From contig NZ_LLXZ01000062.1 in the NCBI RefSeq assembly GCF_001440395.1, forward strand, positions 1 to 54,383: 54,383 nucleotides of DNA. The letters are read 5' to 3'. The position numbers were made by a program, and so were the translations under genes. The stretch is from Bradyrhizobium jicamae. GTDB lineage: Bacteria > Pseudomonadota > Alphaproteobacteria > Rhizobiales > Xanthobacteraceae. Position 1 is the stretch's first letter, and each line of letters opens with the position of its first letter. This document shows positions 53,611 to 54,383 of the stretch, one piece after another. The notes under the pieces are model-generated. The model saw nothing but the letters and a program-made list of their open reading frames with translations. It had not been told where the DNA came from and ran no database searches.

Positions 53611-54102
53611 ATGGCGGACGTGCTGATCGCGCTCGGCGGCAATGTCGGTGACGTCCGCACGACATTCCGGAAAGCCATCGCCAACATCTGCGGCATGACG
53701 CAGGCCGCCCTGCTCGCGCGCTCCTCCGACTACACCACCCCGCCCTGGGGCGACGAAGACCAGGCCCCCTTCACCAACGCCGTCATCGAGATCGAGACCA
53801 GTCTCGATCCGCATGCGCTGCTGTTCACGCTGCACAAGATCGAGAAGAAGTTCGGCCGCGACCGCGCACAGGAGACGCGCTGGGGTCCGCGCACCCTCGA
53901 CCTCGATTTGATCGCCTATGACGATGTCAGGCTCGACAAGCCGGAACTGACGCTGCCGCATCCGCGGGCGTTGGAGCGCGCCTTCGTGCTGGTGCCGCTG
54001 GCCGAAATCGCGCCCGACCGTGTCATCGCGGGACGCCGCGTCGCTGACGTGCTGGCGCAGCTTTCAACCGAGGGTATCCGGCGGCTGCCCGACCTCGATT
54101 GA
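53611..54102 (+). CDS. folK: Hydroxymethyl-dihydropterin pyrophosphokinase
   Basis: A 163-residue HPPK that activates the pterin for FolP. It has the N-terminal ALGGNVGDV, RSSDYTTPPWG, the substrate motif QAPFTNAVIEIET, HKIEKKFGRDR, and the family signature RWGPRTLDLDLIAYDD with the two metal-binding Asp residues, then LPHPRALERAFVLVPL. It begins one base after the folB stop, completing the folate operon. Confidence 0.95.
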   Translation: MADVLIALGGNVGDVRTTFRKAIANICGMTQAALLARSSDYTTPPWGDEDQAPFTNAVIEIETSLDPHALLFTLHKIEKKFGRDRAQETRWGPRTLDLDLIAYDDVRLDKPELTLPHPRALERAFVLVPLAEIAPDRVIAGRRVADVLAQLSTEGIRRLPDLD

Positions 54103-54184
54103 CCCAAAACATCGTTTGGCTTGGCCGCCGCCCCGTGGCAATTTCCGGCCAAACAGAAGAGACGACCGAGGAACAATAGTCCGG

Positions 54185-54383
54185 ATGACCACCAAAACTG
54201 ACGAACTGACCCTTGCCGCGGAATTTGTCCCGGCGACCTATGAGGACTGGCGCAAGCTGGTGGACGGGGTGCTGAAAGGCGCGCCGTTCGAAAAACTGGT
54301 CAGCAAGACGTCCGACGGGTTGAAGATCGATCCGATCTACCGCCGCGCGCAGGGCGCCGCGCCGGTCGCCGGCCGCGCCGCCG
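54185..54383 (+). CDS. Methylmalonyl-CoA mutase subunit, N-terminal part
   Basis: The frame starts at ATG 54185 (with GAGGAAC upstream) and runs off the right edge; 66 residues are visible. LAAEFVPATYEDWRKLVDGVLKG and LVSKTSDGLKIDPIYRRA are typical of the N terminus of methylmalonyl-CoA mutases, most like the small (beta) subunit. Which subunit it is, and any partner, lie outside the window. Confidence 0.8.
   Translation, partial: MTTKTDELTLAAEFVPATYEDWRKLVDGVLKGAPFEKLVSKTSDGLKIDPIYRRAQGAAPVAGRAA

Noticed and set aside
1..54383. CRISPR arrays, tRNA and rRNA genes, prophage or integrase genes, attachment sites, replication origin
   Set aside because: I looked for regularly spaced repeats, cloverleaf-like sequences with CCA/T-loop signatures and phage-type genes, and found none that could be supported.

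Overview
The window is 54.4 kb of GC-rich chromosomal DNA from an alphaproteobacterium, most likely Bradyrhizobium or a close relative in the Nitrobacteraceae. The indications are an Omp2b-type porin, MucR/Ros and FeuP/FeuQ-like regulators, an E. coli-type MntR, a bacterial Ku, DUF1491/DUF2336/DUF5330 proteins and a family of short palindromic intergenic repeats. The genus assignment is inferred from protein similarity by eye. No rRNA, tRNA or CRISPR array was recognised. Almost all genes are intact and look chromosomal. The part that looks remodelled is about 43.3-48.0 kb.

Layout. 0-5 kb: partial secreted protein, MntR, a conserved hypothetical protein, and a FeuP/FeuQ-like two-component pair. 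5-9 kb: small membrane protein, Ku, orphan Flp pilin, small unknown proteins and the major porin. 9-18 kb: a ThDP enzyme paired with a class I glutamine amidotransferase, then a coupled signalling operon (seven-GAF histidine kinase, receiver protein, receiver-adenylate cyclase). 18-24 kb: DHA2 drug exporter, YcgN-type cysteine-cluster protein, bifunctional penicillin-binding protein, DUF1214/DUF1254 pair. 24-27.5 kb: a short threonyl-tRNA synthetase with its own attenuator and Thr-rich leader peptide, then a divergent MBL-fold hydrolase/LysR pair. 27.8-32 kb: amidohydrolase, lipoprotein, DUF2336 and DUF1491 proteins. 32-37.6 kb: PAS histidine kinase/peptidoglycan-binding operon, SufE, MucR, a membrane protein. 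38-41.6 kb: GT39-like membrane glycosyltransferase, class II aldolase/adducin protein, epimerase. 41.7-48 kb: PAS-PAS kinase, gene fragments, a large secreted CHAT protease with a C-terminal von Hippel-Lindau beta domain, and an IS5-family remnant. 48-54.4 kb: M20 peptidase, HerA-like ATPase, two small DUF proteins, folP-folB-folK, and the start of a methylmalonyl-CoA mutase subunit.

Most notable. (1) A threonyl-tRNA synthetase lacking the TGS and editing domains lies behind a leader ORF encoding five consecutive threonines, followed by a strong intrinsic terminator. A -35/-10 pair predicts transcription starting on the leader AUG, which would be a leaderless Thr attenuator. (2) A signal-peptide-bearing CHAT (caspase-like) protease carries a VHL beta domain at its C terminus, next to a frameshifted transposase tail. 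(3) A kinase with seven tandem GAF domains is translationally linked to a single-domain response regulator and a receiver-class III adenylate cyclase. (4) Two perfect TTAA-N7-TTAA (CtrA-type) motifs lie in one 249-bp divergent promoter region. (5) A dispersed palindromic repeat occurs at least four times between genes.
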